From Curtobacterium sp. MCLR17_007 (GTDB lineage Bacteria; Actinomycetota; Actinomycetes; Actinomycetales; Microbacteriaceae): a stretch of 64,000 nt of DNA. The DNA lies in assembly GCF_003234655.2 (NCBI RefSeq), contig NZ_CP126271.1, positions 3,100,001 through 3,164,000 of the forward strand, in the 5' to 3' direction. Numbering within the stretch: position 1 is the stretch's first letter; each line of letters begins with the position of its first letter. Position numbers and translations under genes: made by a program. Positions 19,347 through 27,262 of this stretch are shown one piece after another. The notes under the pieces were generated by a model. That model had not been told where the DNA came from, ran no database searches, and saw only the letters and a list, made by a program, of their open reading frames with translations.

Positions 19347-19377
19347 CACGGCGGAGTCCTGGCGGTACAGTCCTGCC

Positions 19378-19971
19378 ATGACACGACGGGGTTCGTACGC
19401 CAAGGGCATCGCCAAGCGGGAGGAGATCCTCACCGTGGCGCTCGAACTCGTCGCACGCCAGGGCTTCCGTCGGACCAGCATCAAGGACATCTCCGACGCG
19501 GTGGGCCTGACGCAGGCCGGTCTGCTGCACTACTTCGACTCGAAGGACGACCTCTGGGTCGAGATCCTCCGGCGGCGCGACGCGATCGACAACGCGGCCG
19601 AGTGGCACGCGAACGACCCCGGCGAGCTGCTGTCGGCGATCGTCCGGCACAACGCCGAGGTCCCCGGGCTGGTGCAGATGTTCGTCAACCTGTCGGCAGC
19701 GGCAGCCACCGACCCGGAGCACCCCGCGCACACCTACTTCCGCGAGCGCTACGCGAACTCCCGCCGCACCATGGCGGCCGACTTCCGCGCGATGCAGCAG
19801 GACGGACGGCTCCGCTCGGACGTCGACCCGGAGCAGCTGACGAGCGTGCTGCTCGCCGTCTCCGACGGCATGCAGATCCAGTGGCTCTTCGACCCGTCGC
19901 GCGACATGGCGACCCACGTCGAGCTGGTCACGCGCCTGGCCGTCGCACAGGTCGCCGCGGCGACGTCGTAG
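19378..19971 (+). CDS. TetR-family transcriptional regulator
   Basis: 197 residues. The N-terminal helix-turn-helix is typical (REEILTVALELVARQGFRRT, then SIKDISDAVGLTQAGLLHYF with D and K following), and the C-terminal ligand domain is alpha-helical. Start ATG at 19378: TACAGT ends 6 bases before it and no ribosome site is visible, so the mRNA is probably leaderless. Divergent from the GH3 beta-glucosidase, with an inverted repeat in between; it likely represses that gene until a sugar ligand binds. Ligand is inference. Confidence 0.92.
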   Translation: MTRRGSYAKGIAKREEILTVALELVARQGFRRTSIKDISDAVGLTQAGLLHYFDSKDDLWVEILRRRDAIDNAAEWHANDPGELLSAIVRHNAEVPGLVQMFVNLSAAAATDPEHPAHTYFRERYANSRRTMAADFRAMQQDGRLRSDVDPEQLTSVLLAVSDGMQIQWLFDPSRDMATHVELVTRLAVAQVAAATS

Positions 19972-20131
19972 CGCGTCGCGCCGTCGACCCGTCCCACCGC
20001 TCGGGAGGCCCGGTACGGTCCCGGCGAGCCAGGTACCGCCAGTGCCTGGTCGCGCCCAGGGCCGGCACGGCAGGATGGGACCGGCCAACAGGCACGGGCG
20101 AGAGCCCGACTCGACGATGAGCGGAGACGCG

Positions 20132-20995
20132 ATGACACGCGTAGTGGTGACCGGCGGCAGTGGCAAGCTCGGACGAGCGGTGGTGCGCGACCTCGACGAG
20201 CACGGGTACGACGTGGTCCTGCTCGACCGCGTGCCCTCGCCCGACAAGCCGGAGCGGGTGCAGTTCGTCCGCATCGACCTGACGGACTACGGGCAGGTGC
20301 TCAACGCCCTGCTCGGGATCGACGACCGGTACGACTCGGTCGACGCCGTCGTGCACCTCGCCGCGGTCCCGGCCCCGGGTCAGGTGCCCGACGTCGCGCT
20401 CATCACGAACAACGTGACCGCGTCGATCAACGTCTTCCACGCTGCCCGGGCGGCCAAGATCACGAACGTGGTCTGGGCCTCGAGCGAGACGCTGCTCGGC
20501 ATCCCGATGGGCGAGCACCACCCGCCCTACCTGCCCGTCGACGAGGACTTCCCCGTCCGGCCGCAGTCCTCGTACTCCCTCGGCAAGGCCGTGGAAGAGG
20601 AGATGGCCCGCCACTTCACCCGCTGGGACCCGACGCTCAAGATGATCGGGCTGCGGTTCTCGAACGTCATGGACGAGACCGACTACCCGTCGTACCCGTG
20701 GGACGCCACCCCCGAGGCCAAGACCTTCAACCTGTGGTCTTACATCGACAGCCGCGACGGCGCCCAGGCCGTGCGCAAGGCCCTCGAGAGCGAGCTCACC
20801 GGCTTCGAGGCCTTCGTGATCGCCAGCCCCGACACCGTGATGGACACCCCGACGATCGAACTCGTCGAGCGCTTCGTCCCGGACATCGAACGCCGCAGCG
20901 ACATCGACGGCGTCAGTTCGCTGCTGTCGAGCGACAAGGCCCGCGAGCTCCTCGGCTACGACCCGCAGCACTCCTGGCGCGACCACCGCTCCTGA
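20132..20995 (+). CDS. NAD-dependent epimerase/dehydratase (extended SDR)
   Basis: 287 residues, with the nucleotide-binding TGGSGKLG motif at the N-terminus and the active-site YxxxK in SSYSLGKAVEEEM. VVHLAAVPAPG is the usual SDR strand after the Rossmann fold. It probably acts on a sugar nucleotide or sugar acid; the substrate cannot be told. Start ATG at 20132 has GGAG five bases upstream; ATG at 20117 in the same frame lacks a ribosome site. The convergent methyltransferase ends at 21034, 38 bases away. Confidence 0.88.
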   Translation: MTRVVVTGGSGKLGRAVVRDLDEHGYDVVLLDRVPSPDKPERVQFVRIDLTDYGQVLNALLGIDDRYDSVDAVVHLAAVPAPGQVPDVALITNNVTASINVFHAARAAKITNVVWASSETLLGIPMGEHHPPYLPVDEDFPVRPQSSYSLGKAVEEEMARHFTRWDPTLKMIGLRFSNVMDETDYPSYPWDATPEAKTFNLWSYIDSRDGAQAVRKALESELTGFEAFVIASPDTVMDTPTIELVERFVPDIERRSDIDGVSSLLSSDKARELLGYDPQHSWRDHRS

Positions 20996-21033
20996 TCAGC
21001 GGGACGGGCTGCTGACGTCGGCGCGAGTCGGGT

Positions 21034-22650
21034 TCACGCGGGCAGCAGCAGCCCGTCGAGCACCAGGTCGCGGGCGGCGGGCAGCAGGTCCGCCGCCAGC
21101 GCCTGCTCGTCGACTCCGGTGATCTGCGCCAGTGCGCCGACGATGGCCGCGACGGACAGCTCGCCGTCGCACGCACCCACGAACGCGGCGAGCGCGGTGT
21201 CGGCGTCGACTCGACGACCGAAGCCACCGCCCTGCACCAGGGTCATGACCGTCGGGTCGTCGTTGCCCGGCCAGTAGTAGCGTTCCTCGGTCACGTCGCC
21301 CGCGACCCGCAGGTGTGCGGCCGCGAGTGCCGCGTCGTCGTGCGCGGCGAGCCAGGCCGCCGCGTCGAGGACCCGGGCGACCGTCGCGCCGAGCCCCGCG
21401 GGGTTGGAGCCGAGCGTCTCGGGGACGCGCTCGAAGCGGCGGAGCTGCACCGTGCCTCCCGTCGGGACCTTCCGGACCACCACGTAGCCGAAGCCGACCC
21501 CGGTGACCCTGCGCGCCTGGAAGTCGTCGAGCCAGGCCGCCACCAGGCGGTCGAACTCCGGGGTGCCGGGCTTCGTGCCGCCGTCGCGGATCCAGGTCTC
21601 GGCGTACGTCGCCGGGTCCTGGCGCTCCCGCTCGACGACCCAGGCGTCGAGGTCGGTGCCCGCGAACCAGGCGCGGACGCGGTCGAGCCCGTCGACGCCC
21701 CAGTGGTACTCCCAGTTGCCGAGGAGCTGCGCGGTGCCACCCGGTGTCAGGTGGTCCGCGAGCCCGGTGAGCACGGTCTCGACGAGCGCGTCGCCGACCA
21801 TCCCGCCGTCGCGGTACTCGTAGGACGGCACGCCCTCGGTGCGGGGCGTGATGACGAACGGCGGGTTCGACACGATCCGGTCGAAGCGCTCGCCGGCCAC
21901 GGGCTCGAACAGCGAGCCGAGGCGGAAGTCGATGCCGTCGAGGCCGTTCAGCTGGGCGTTGAAGCGCGCGATGTCGAGCGCACGGCGGGAGATGTCCGTC
22001 GCGACGACCTCGTCCGCGAAGCGTCGGGCGTGCATCGCCTGGATGCCGCAGCCGGTGCCGAGGTCGAGCACCCGGTGGACGGGCACGGGGACCTGCAGGC
22101 CGCTCAGTGTGGTGGTCGCACCGCCGATGCCGAGCACGTGCTCTTCGTCGAGGGCCGCGCCGAGGGCGAGCTCCCCGAGGTCCGACATGATCCACCAGCT
22201 GCCGGCACCCGCGTCGTCGACGAAGGCGTACGGGCGCAGGTCGACCGTCGGCACCACGTCCGGCTCGGTCAGGTGGGCGATGCGCTCCGGGTCACGCTGG
22301 TCGACCAGCGCCTCGGGGTGCACCAGCGCGGGTTCCAGCCGGAGGAGTCCGGCACCCACGAGCGCGTCGACGCCGACGGTCGGCAGGGCACGGTCCGCGA
22401 GGCTCCGGGGCACGCGCACGCCGAGCACGAAGAGCTCGGCGAGCGTGTACCGCGGCAGGAGCGCCTCGGTCAGCCGCTCGCGCGCGCCGCGGACGGCGGC
22501 GATCCGGTTGCCGCGGTGCAGGGCCGCGGCCGCGTCGGCACCCCAGAGCGCGTCGACGCCCTCGACGGTGAAGCCGGCGGCGGTCAGGTCGGCGCGCAGG
22601 GCATCGGTCACGGCGACGTCGGCGACGACGTCGGGCAGCACGTGGCTCAT
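21034..22650 (-). CDS. SAM-dependent methyltransferase with NPPF motif
   Basis: A 538-residue class I methyltransferase. The central domain has motif I VLDLGTGCGIQAMHA and motif IV VSNPPFVIT, the latter typical of enzymes that methylate amide or ring nitrogen (PrmC, RlmG-like). It is flanked by a 190-residue N-terminal winged-helix-like region and a C-terminal 200-residue domain seen in actinobacterial homologues. Target unknown, perhaps rRNA or protein. Start ATG at 22650 overlaps the ArsR stop by 4 bases (ATGA), so the two are translationally coupled. Confidence 0.85.
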   Translation of the reverse strand: MSHVLPDVVADVAVTDALRADLTAAGFTVEGVDALWGADAAAALHRGNRIAAVRGARERLTEALLPRYTLAELFVLGVRVPRSLADRALPTVGVDALVGAGLLRLEPALVHPEALVDQRDPERIAHLTEPDVVPTVDLRPYAFVDDAGAGSWWIMSDLGELALGAALDEEHVLGIGGATTTLSGLQVPVPVHRVLDLGTGCGIQAMHARRFADEVVATDISRRALDIARFNAQLNGLDGIDFRLGSLFEPVAGERFDRIVSNPPFVITPRTEGVPSYEYRDGGMVGDALVETVLTGLADHLTPGGTAQLLGNWEYHWGVDGLDRVRAWFAGTDLDAWVVERERQDPATYAETWIRDGGTKPGTPEFDRLVAAWLDDFQARRVTGVGFGYVVVRKVPTGGTVQLRRFERVPETLGSNPAGLGATVARVLDAAAWLAAHDDAALAAAHLRVAGDVTEERYYWPGNDDPTVMTLVQGGGFGRRVDADTALAAFVGACDGELSVAAIVGALAQITGVDEQALAADLLPAARDLVLDGLLLPA

Positions 22651-23018
22651 GCGCCGAGGTCCTCGCGCAGCAGTGCAGCGGGCACCTGCCACGCGAACAC
22701 CAGGTCCAGCAGGCCCGGGAACCGCTGCTCGACCTCGTCGGCACGGACGCGGCTGACGCGGGTGAGTCCCTCGAGGTGCTGTTCGAGGAGCCCGGCCTCA
22801 CGCAGCACGCGGAAATGGTGGGTCAGCGTGGACTTCGGGCGGTCGATCCCGACCCACCCGCACGAGCGCTCGCCACCGGCGGCGTCGACCAGGTACCGGT
22901 GCAGGATCGCCAGACGGATCGGGTCGGACAGGGCGTCCATCACGACCGGGAGGTCCATCTCGGCCGCCGTCGGCTGCGGGAGACGTTCCGGTGCGGCCAG
23001 CTCCACGGGTTCGGGCAT
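22647..23018 (-). CDS. ArsR-family winged-helix regulator
   Basis: 123 residues. The HTH is typical of the ArsR superfamily: DALSDPIRLAILHRYLV, then STLTHHFRVLREAGLLEQHL and a wing. One cysteine (RSCGWVG) is present, and there is no paired metal-site pattern, so a metal role is unlikely. Start ATG at 23018; TAGCGT lies 7 bases upstream. It is followed by the overlapping methyltransferase, and divergent from an MFS gene. Two perfect palindromes in the spacer are the likely binding sites. Confidence 0.9.
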   Translation of the reverse strand: MPEPVELAAPERLPQPTAAEMDLPVVMDALSDPIRLAILHRYLVDAAGGERSCGWVGIDRPKSTLTHHFRVLREAGLLEQHLEGLTRVSRVRADEVEQRFPGLLDLVFAWQVPAALLREDLGA

Positions 23019-23047
23019 GCACGGGACGCTACCACCGTTCACCTCAC

Positions 23048-23065
23048 AGTACGACTTGCGTCGTA
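23048..23065. promoter_or_regulatory. ArsR operator 1 (perfect palindrome)
   Basis: GTACGACTTGCGTCGTAC: arms GTACGAC and GTCGTAC are exact complements around 4 bases. It starts 30 bases upstream of the arsR start. The same arms recur at 23101-23118. Confidence 0.7.
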
Positions 23066-23100
23066 CAGGGCGGGTGCGGTACCAATGCGGTACCGGTGCC

Positions 23101-23118
23101 GTACGACTCCCGTCGTAC
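23101..23118. promoter_or_regulatory. ArsR operator 2 (perfect palindrome)
   Basis: GTACGACTCCCGTCGTAC, with the same arms as operator 1 and centres 53 bases apart (about five helical turns). It ends 25 bases before the MFS start. A direct repeat TGCGGTACC (23074-23082, 23085-23093) lies between the two. Confidence 0.7.
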
Positions 23119-23143
23119 ACAGCCACTCACGGAAGGTGCGCTC

Positions 23144-24391
23144 ATGCAGTCAGCCCGCTCGGTCGCCGGCTTCTGGATCATCGCGGCGATGCTCTTCGTG
23201 GCACTCGCGTCCTCGGCTGTCCCGTCGCCGATCTACCCCGTCTACGCGGCGGAGTGGCACCTGACGCCGCTGATGTTGACCGGCGTCTTCGCGATCTACG
23301 TCGCCGGGCTGCTGGGGAGCCTGCTCGTCGCCGGGCGGCTGTCCGACCACGTCGGCCGCAAGCCCGTGCTCGTCGCGGGTGGTCTCGCCCTCACCCTGTC
23401 GCTCGGGCTGTTCGCCGGCGCCGACGGCCTCGGGGCCCTCATCCTCGACCGCATCCTGCAGGGCGTCTCGGTGGGTCTGCTCATCGGCGCCCTGGGGGCC
23501 GCGCTCATCGACAACTCCCTGCAGCGGCACCCGACGCTGGCCGGCGTGCTCAACGGCGCCGTCCCGCCGTTCGCGCTGGCCGCTGGCGCGATGTCGAGCG
23601 GCGCCCTGGTCGAGTGGGGCCCCGCTCCCGAGCAGTTCGTCTACGTCCTGTTCGGGGCGCTGCTGCTCCTCATGGTGCTCGCGCTGTTCATCGTCCCCGA
23701 ACAGGTGCAGCGCCGCCCGGGAGCCCTGCGCTCCCTCCGCCCGACCATCTCCGTGCCGCGGTCGTCCCGTGCGCTGTTCCGTGGCGTCGCCGGGGCGCTC
23801 GTCGCGAGCTGGGCGCTCGGCGGCCTGTTCCTGTCGCTCGTCCCCTCGGCGCTCGGGCAGGTCTTCGGCATCGAGAACCACTTCGCCGCCGGTGCGCTCA
23901 TCGCGGTCGTCACGGGCATCGGCGCGCTGACGGGGCTCGCGATCCAACGGGTCGACGCCCGCATCGGCGTGCTCATCGGCCTGGTCGCGCTCATCCTGGG
24001 TCCGATCGTCACCGTGGCGTTCGTGTTCGCGCACTCGCTGCCCGGCCTGGTCGTCGGCAGCGCCATCGCGGGGGTCGGGTTCGGCGCCGGGTTCCAGGCA
24101 CCGCTGCGGATGCTGCTCGCCACCGCGGCACCCACGCACCGTGCGGGGCTGCTCTCCACGATCTACGTCGTCAGCTACCTGGCGTTCGGGGTCCCGGCCG
24201 TGATCGGCGGGCTGCTCGAGCCGGCCGTGGGCCTCGTGCCCGTGATCGCCGGGTACGGGGCGTTCATCGTGCTGGCCGCGGCGGTGGCCCTCGTGCTGCA
24301 GCTCGTGTCGCGCTCGTCCGCCAGCGTCGAGCAGCAGGCGTCCGAGGTCCTCGAGCGCACCGCGACCGGGTCGATCCGCACGGCTGAGTAG
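23144..24391 (+). CDS. MFS transporter under ArsR control
   Basis: 415 residues, about 12 hydrophobic segments. The loop GRLSDHVGRKPVLV after the second helix is the MFS signature (GxLSDxxGRR/KP). Similar proteins export drugs or small metabolites; substrate unknown. Start ATG at 23144 with GGAAGG 8 bases upstream. Its promoter region contains one of two perfect operators, so it is probably repressed by the divergent ArsR protein. A Ser/Glu-rich soluble tail of about 30 residues follows the last helix. Confidence 0.88.
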   Translation: MQSARSVAGFWIIAAMLFVALASSAVPSPIYPVYAAEWHLTPLMLTGVFAIYVAGLLGSLLVAGRLSDHVGRKPVLVAGGLALTLSLGLFAGADGLGALILDRILQGVSVGLLIGALGAALIDNSLQRHPTLAGVLNGAVPPFALAAGAMSSGALVEWGPAPEQFVYVLFGALLLLMVLALFIVPEQVQRRPGALRSLRPTISVPRSSRALFRGVAGALVASWALGGLFLSLVPSALGQVFGIENHFAAGALIAVVTGIGALTGLAIQRVDARIGVLIGLVALILGPIVTVAFVFAHSLPGLVVGSAIAGVGFGAGFQAPLRMLLATAAPTHRAGLLSTIYVVSYLAFGVPAVIGGLLEPAVGLVPVIAGYGAFIVLAAAVALVLQLVSRSSASVEQQASEVLERTATGSIRTAE

Positions 24392-24432
24392 CCGCCGCTG
24401 ACGCCCCGTGGTCTCCCCTCGGCGCACGGTGC

Positions 24433-24716
24433 TCGCGCGCCGCCAACCTCGCACCGTGCTCGGCATGCGATGCGCACCGTGCGAGGTTCGCGCGCCGTGC
24501 GAGCTTGACCGCCCCGTGCCCGGCAAGAACCCCGCACGGAGCAACCAACGCCGCACCGGCCACCAACCTCGCACCGTGCTTCCCCGCCCGAAGCACCGTG
24601 CGAGGTCTGCGCACCGTGCGAGGTCCACGCCCCGTGCGAGCTTGAAGGCCCCGTGCCCGGCAACAACCCCGCACCGAGCAACCAACGCCGCACCGGCCAC
24701 CAACCTCGCACCGTGC
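24433..24716. repeat. Intergenic repeat cluster with inverted GCACCGTGCGAGG units
   Basis: Two 108-base direct repeats (24472-24579 and 24609-24716, about 93% alike) carry the same end, CCACCAACCTCGCACCGTGC; a shorter third copy of that end lies at 24441-24459. Within and between them AACCTCGCAC pairs with GTGCGAGGTT, so each unit can fold. No reading frame there looks coding. It lies between convergent genes and resembles REP/BIME-type palindromic elements; no transposase is adjacent. Confidence 0.85.
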
Positions 24717-24758
24717 CGACTCGGGCGACCCTGCCGCCCCGACCGCCGCGCGACCCGC

Positions 24759-25181
24759 CTAGTGCGTCGGCCGCGGCGGGCGCCGCATGCTGCGACCGGC
24801 CTCGGCGTGCGCGGAGTCGACGTCCGCCTTGCCCCGGTCGGCCGCGCGACGCAGCCACTGCGGCCCGTGCGACTTCGCCCAGTCCCAGAAACGGTGCAGC
24901 TGGGCGCGGAGCCACGTGATGATCCGGTGGAAGAAGTGGAACTCGCTCGCCAGGATCGTCAGGCCGATGAACACGACCAGCCACCCGGGGCCGGGCAGCG
25001 GCACGAGGATGAGTCCGATCACGACGACGAGCCCGCCGACGATGCCGATCAGCACCTTCCAGAACAGGTGCACGTGCGGCCGCGCGTGGATCCAGGCGCG
25101 CATGTCGTGGAACCACTGGAAGCGGTGCCGACGCGCGCCGTCCACTGCACCCGCAGCGCGGTCGTCCTGCTCGCTGTCCAT
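24759..25181 (-). CDS. TIGR02611-type membrane protein
   Basis: 140 residues with two hydrophobic segments around the loop LVPLPGPGWLVVFIGL. The PGPGW pattern and the W/H-rich ends (FQWFHDMRAWIHARPHVHLF, FHRIITWLRA) match the actinobacterial TIGR02611 family, function unknown. Start ATG at 25181. No clear partner. Confidence 0.8.
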   Translation of the reverse strand: MDSEQDDRAAGAVDGARRHRFQWFHDMRAWIHARPHVHLFWKVLIGIVGGLVVVIGLILVPLPGPGWLVVFIGLTILASEFHFFHRIITWLRAQLHRFWDWAKSHGPQWLRRAADRGKADVDSAHAEAGRSMRRPPRPTH

Positions 25182-25280
25182 TCTCGAACGCTAGGGCCCG
25201 CGGCTGGGAATCCGCGGCGCAGCACGTGCCGATCGGCCGGGTGCGCAGAACCGGTCAGCGACGTCCGGACGGGAGGCCCG

Positions 25281-25613
25281 TCAAGCGTGCGCGACGCACG
25301 TCGCGGCCCACGGGACGGCCGCCAGCCGAGCCTCCGGGATCGGTTCGCCGCCGACGACGCACATCCCGTAGGTGCCCTTGTCGAGCCGCGCGAGCGCGGC
25401 GTCGACCTGCTGCACGCGACGACGCGCATCGTCCCGGACCGCGCCGAGCGAGCCGCGCTCCCACGCCAGCGTCGCCCCCTCGGGATCGTGCTCGTCGTCC
25501 GTGTTCGCCCCGTCGCGGGCGTCACTGACGTCGCGCATGCTCCGCTCGACGTCCGCGAGCAGCTTCACGGACCGGCTGCGTTCGTCGAGCAGTGCCGTCC
25601 GGGGGTCGTCCAT
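25281..25613 (-). CDS. DksA/TraR-like protein with a degenerate zinc finger
   Basis: 110 residues: a helical N-terminal part followed by a DksA-like end (LDKGTYGMCVVGGEPIPEAR, then LAAVPWAATC). The family zinc finger is C-x2-C ... C-x2-C; here the second and fourth cysteines are replaced (CVVG and CVAH), leaving at most two Cys and a His. Start ATG at 25613; TACGGT lies 7 bases upstream. DksA-type proteins act on RNA polymerase; whether this one binds zinc is open. The start faces the divergent LLM gene. Confidence 0.75.
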   Translation of the reverse strand: MDDPRTALLDERSRSVKLLADVERSMRDVSDARDGANTDDEHDPEGATLAWERGSLGAVRDDARRRVQQVDAALARLDKGTYGMCVVGGEPIPEARLAAVPWAATCVAHA

Positions 25614-25668
25614 GGCGACGACCGTAGTCCGACGGAATGGACGCCTGCTCGGATGCGTTCGCATCGAC

Positions 25669-26700
25669 ATGACGAAGATCGGGTTCCTGTCGTTCGGACA
25701 CTGGCGCGACGTGCCGGGGTCCCGTGTCCGCAGCGGCCGCGAGGCACTGCTCCAGGGCATCGACCTCGCCGTCGCCGCCGAAGAAGCGGGCGTCGACGGC
25801 GCCTACTTCCGCGTGCACCACTTCGCGCAGCAGCAGGCCGCGCCCTTCCCGCTGCTGTCCGCGATCGCGGCGAAGACCAGCCGGATCGAGATCGGGACCG
25901 GCGTGATCGACATGCGCTACGAGAACCCGCTCTACATGGCCGAGGAGGCCGCCGCCACCGACCTCATCTCGGGCGGCAGGCTGCAGCTCGGCGTGAGCCG
26001 GGGGTCACCCGAGACTGCCCAGGCCGGCTACCAGTCCTTCGGGTACGTCCCCGAGCAGTCCGACCCGAACGGCGCCGACCTGGCTCGGTCGCACACCAAC
26101 GTCTTCCGTCGCGCGATCGCCGGGGAACCCATGGCGGCCGCGAACCCGCAGATGACCGGCGCCGAGGGATCGCTGCCGATCCTGCCGCTCTCCGACGGCC
26201 TCGGCGACCGCATCTGGTGGGGCGCCGGCACCCGCGCCACCGCGGAGTGGACCGCCGAGCAGGGCATGAACCTGATGTCGTCGACGCTCCTGACCGAGGA
26301 CACCGGAGTGCCGTTCGACCAGCTGCAGGCGGAGCAGATCGAGCGCTTCCGCCGCGTCTGGGCCGAGTCTGGCTGGGAGCGCACGCCGCGTGTCAGTGTG
26401 AGCCGCAGCATCATCCCGATCACGGACGACGAGTCGCGGCACTACTTCGGTGTCCGGGCGCAGGTCGAGGGTTCCGACCAGGTCGGGTACCTCGACGGCG
26501 GGCTGGCACGGTTCGGCCGCTCGTACATCGGTGAGCCGGAGGAGCTCGTGGCTGAGCTCGCCGCCGATGCCGCGGTCCGCGCTGCCGACACCGTGCTCGT
26601 CACCGTGCCGAACCAGCTCGGCGTGGACTTCAACGCCCGGATGCTCGCGGCGGTCGCGAGTGTGATGCGCGAGGTGGACGCAGCGCCTGCCCTGGCCTGA
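25669..26700 (+). CDS. LLM-class flavin-dependent oxidoreductase (second copy)
   Basis: A 343-residue luciferase-like TIM-barrel flavoprotein. It shows MTKIGFLSFGHW at the start strand, then IGTGVIDMRYENPLYMAEEA and LISGGRLQLGVSRG, the same layout as the protein at 15338, plus WWGAGTRATAEW and TEDTGVPF. Substrate unknown. Start ATG at 25669; no ribosome site or clear -10 nearby. Its promoter region is shared with the divergent DksA-like gene. Confidence 0.88.
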   Translation: MTKIGFLSFGHWRDVPGSRVRSGREALLQGIDLAVAAEEAGVDGAYFRVHHFAQQQAAPFPLLSAIAAKTSRIEIGTGVIDMRYENPLYMAEEAAATDLISGGRLQLGVSRGSPETAQAGYQSFGYVPEQSDPNGADLARSHTNVFRRAIAGEPMAAANPQMTGAEGSLPILPLSDGLGDRIWWGAGTRATAEWTAEQGMNLMSSTLLTEDTGVPFDQLQAEQIERFRRVWAESGWERTPRVSVSRSIIPITDDESRHYFGVRAQVEGSDQVGYLDGGLARFGRSYIGEPEELVAELAADAAVRAADTVLVTVPNQLGVDFNARMLAAVASVMREVDAAPALA

Positions 26701-26798
26701 CGTCCCCCTTCCTGCCGACACCCGGGTTGGGACTGGGATGGGTGGCCCGCTCCCCGTAGCGTCGGGACGCACCGTCCCCTCGTCCTCAGGAGCGCTCC

Positions 26799-27245
26799 GT
26801 GACACTGCCGGCCGCCGGGTGGTTCCCGGACCCCCGGGACGCATCGCGTCTCCGCTGGTGGGACGGGCGCGCCTGGGGTGACGGCACGCGGCCACTCCCG
26901 GCGCGACATCCCGTCGCGGCCCCGGTCGTGGCCACGCCGACGGGACCGTCGTTCTCGGTGATGACCCCGCCGACCGAGCGGCACACCTGGGCCTACGGCG
27001 CCGCGACCTCCCGCAGGCTCTGCGCATTCGCGGTCTCCGCCGCGGTCCTCGCGATCGCGTCCCTCGTGCTCAACCCGTGGGGAGCGTTCAGCGTCCTCGC
27101 CGTCCTCGCCGGGGCGGTCGGCATCGTCCGCCCGGGCGCGACGGGCCGCTGGCGGGTCCTGGCGCGGAGCGTCGCGGCGTCCGCGATCGTGGTCGCCCTC
27201 GGCACGGGCCTCGTCGCCCTGAGCGCTGCCACCGCGCTGTTCTGA
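26799..27245 (+). CDS. DUF2510 membrane protein
   Basis: 148 residues. The N-terminus AAGWFPDPRDASRLRWWDGR is a DUF2510 motif, a short tryptophan-rich region at the start of many actinobacterial membrane proteins. Two membrane segments follow (LCAFAVSAAVLAIASLVL; AASAIVVALGTGLVALSAAT) with a small loop. Function unknown. Start GTG at 26799 with CAGGAG 6 bases upstream. The convergent xerD ends 17 bases downstream. Confidence 0.8.
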   Translation: MTLPAAGWFPDPRDASRLRWWDGRAWGDGTRPLPARHPVAAPVVATPTGPSFSVMTPPTERHTWAYGAATSRRLCAFAVSAAVLAIASLVLNPWGAFSVLAVLAGAVGIVRPGATGRWRVLARSVAASAIVVALGTGLVALSAATALF

Positions 27246-27262
27246 CCAACGCCAGCCCGGCG

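Noticed and set aside
21313..24387. Frame of over 1,000 codons across the methyltransferase and MFS genes
   Set aside because: Runs across three well-supported genes in another frame; Arg/Ala-rich nonsense.
24433..24716. CRISPR array
   Set aside because: Only two or three units, 108 bases long, no regular short repeat/spacer pattern and no cas genes.
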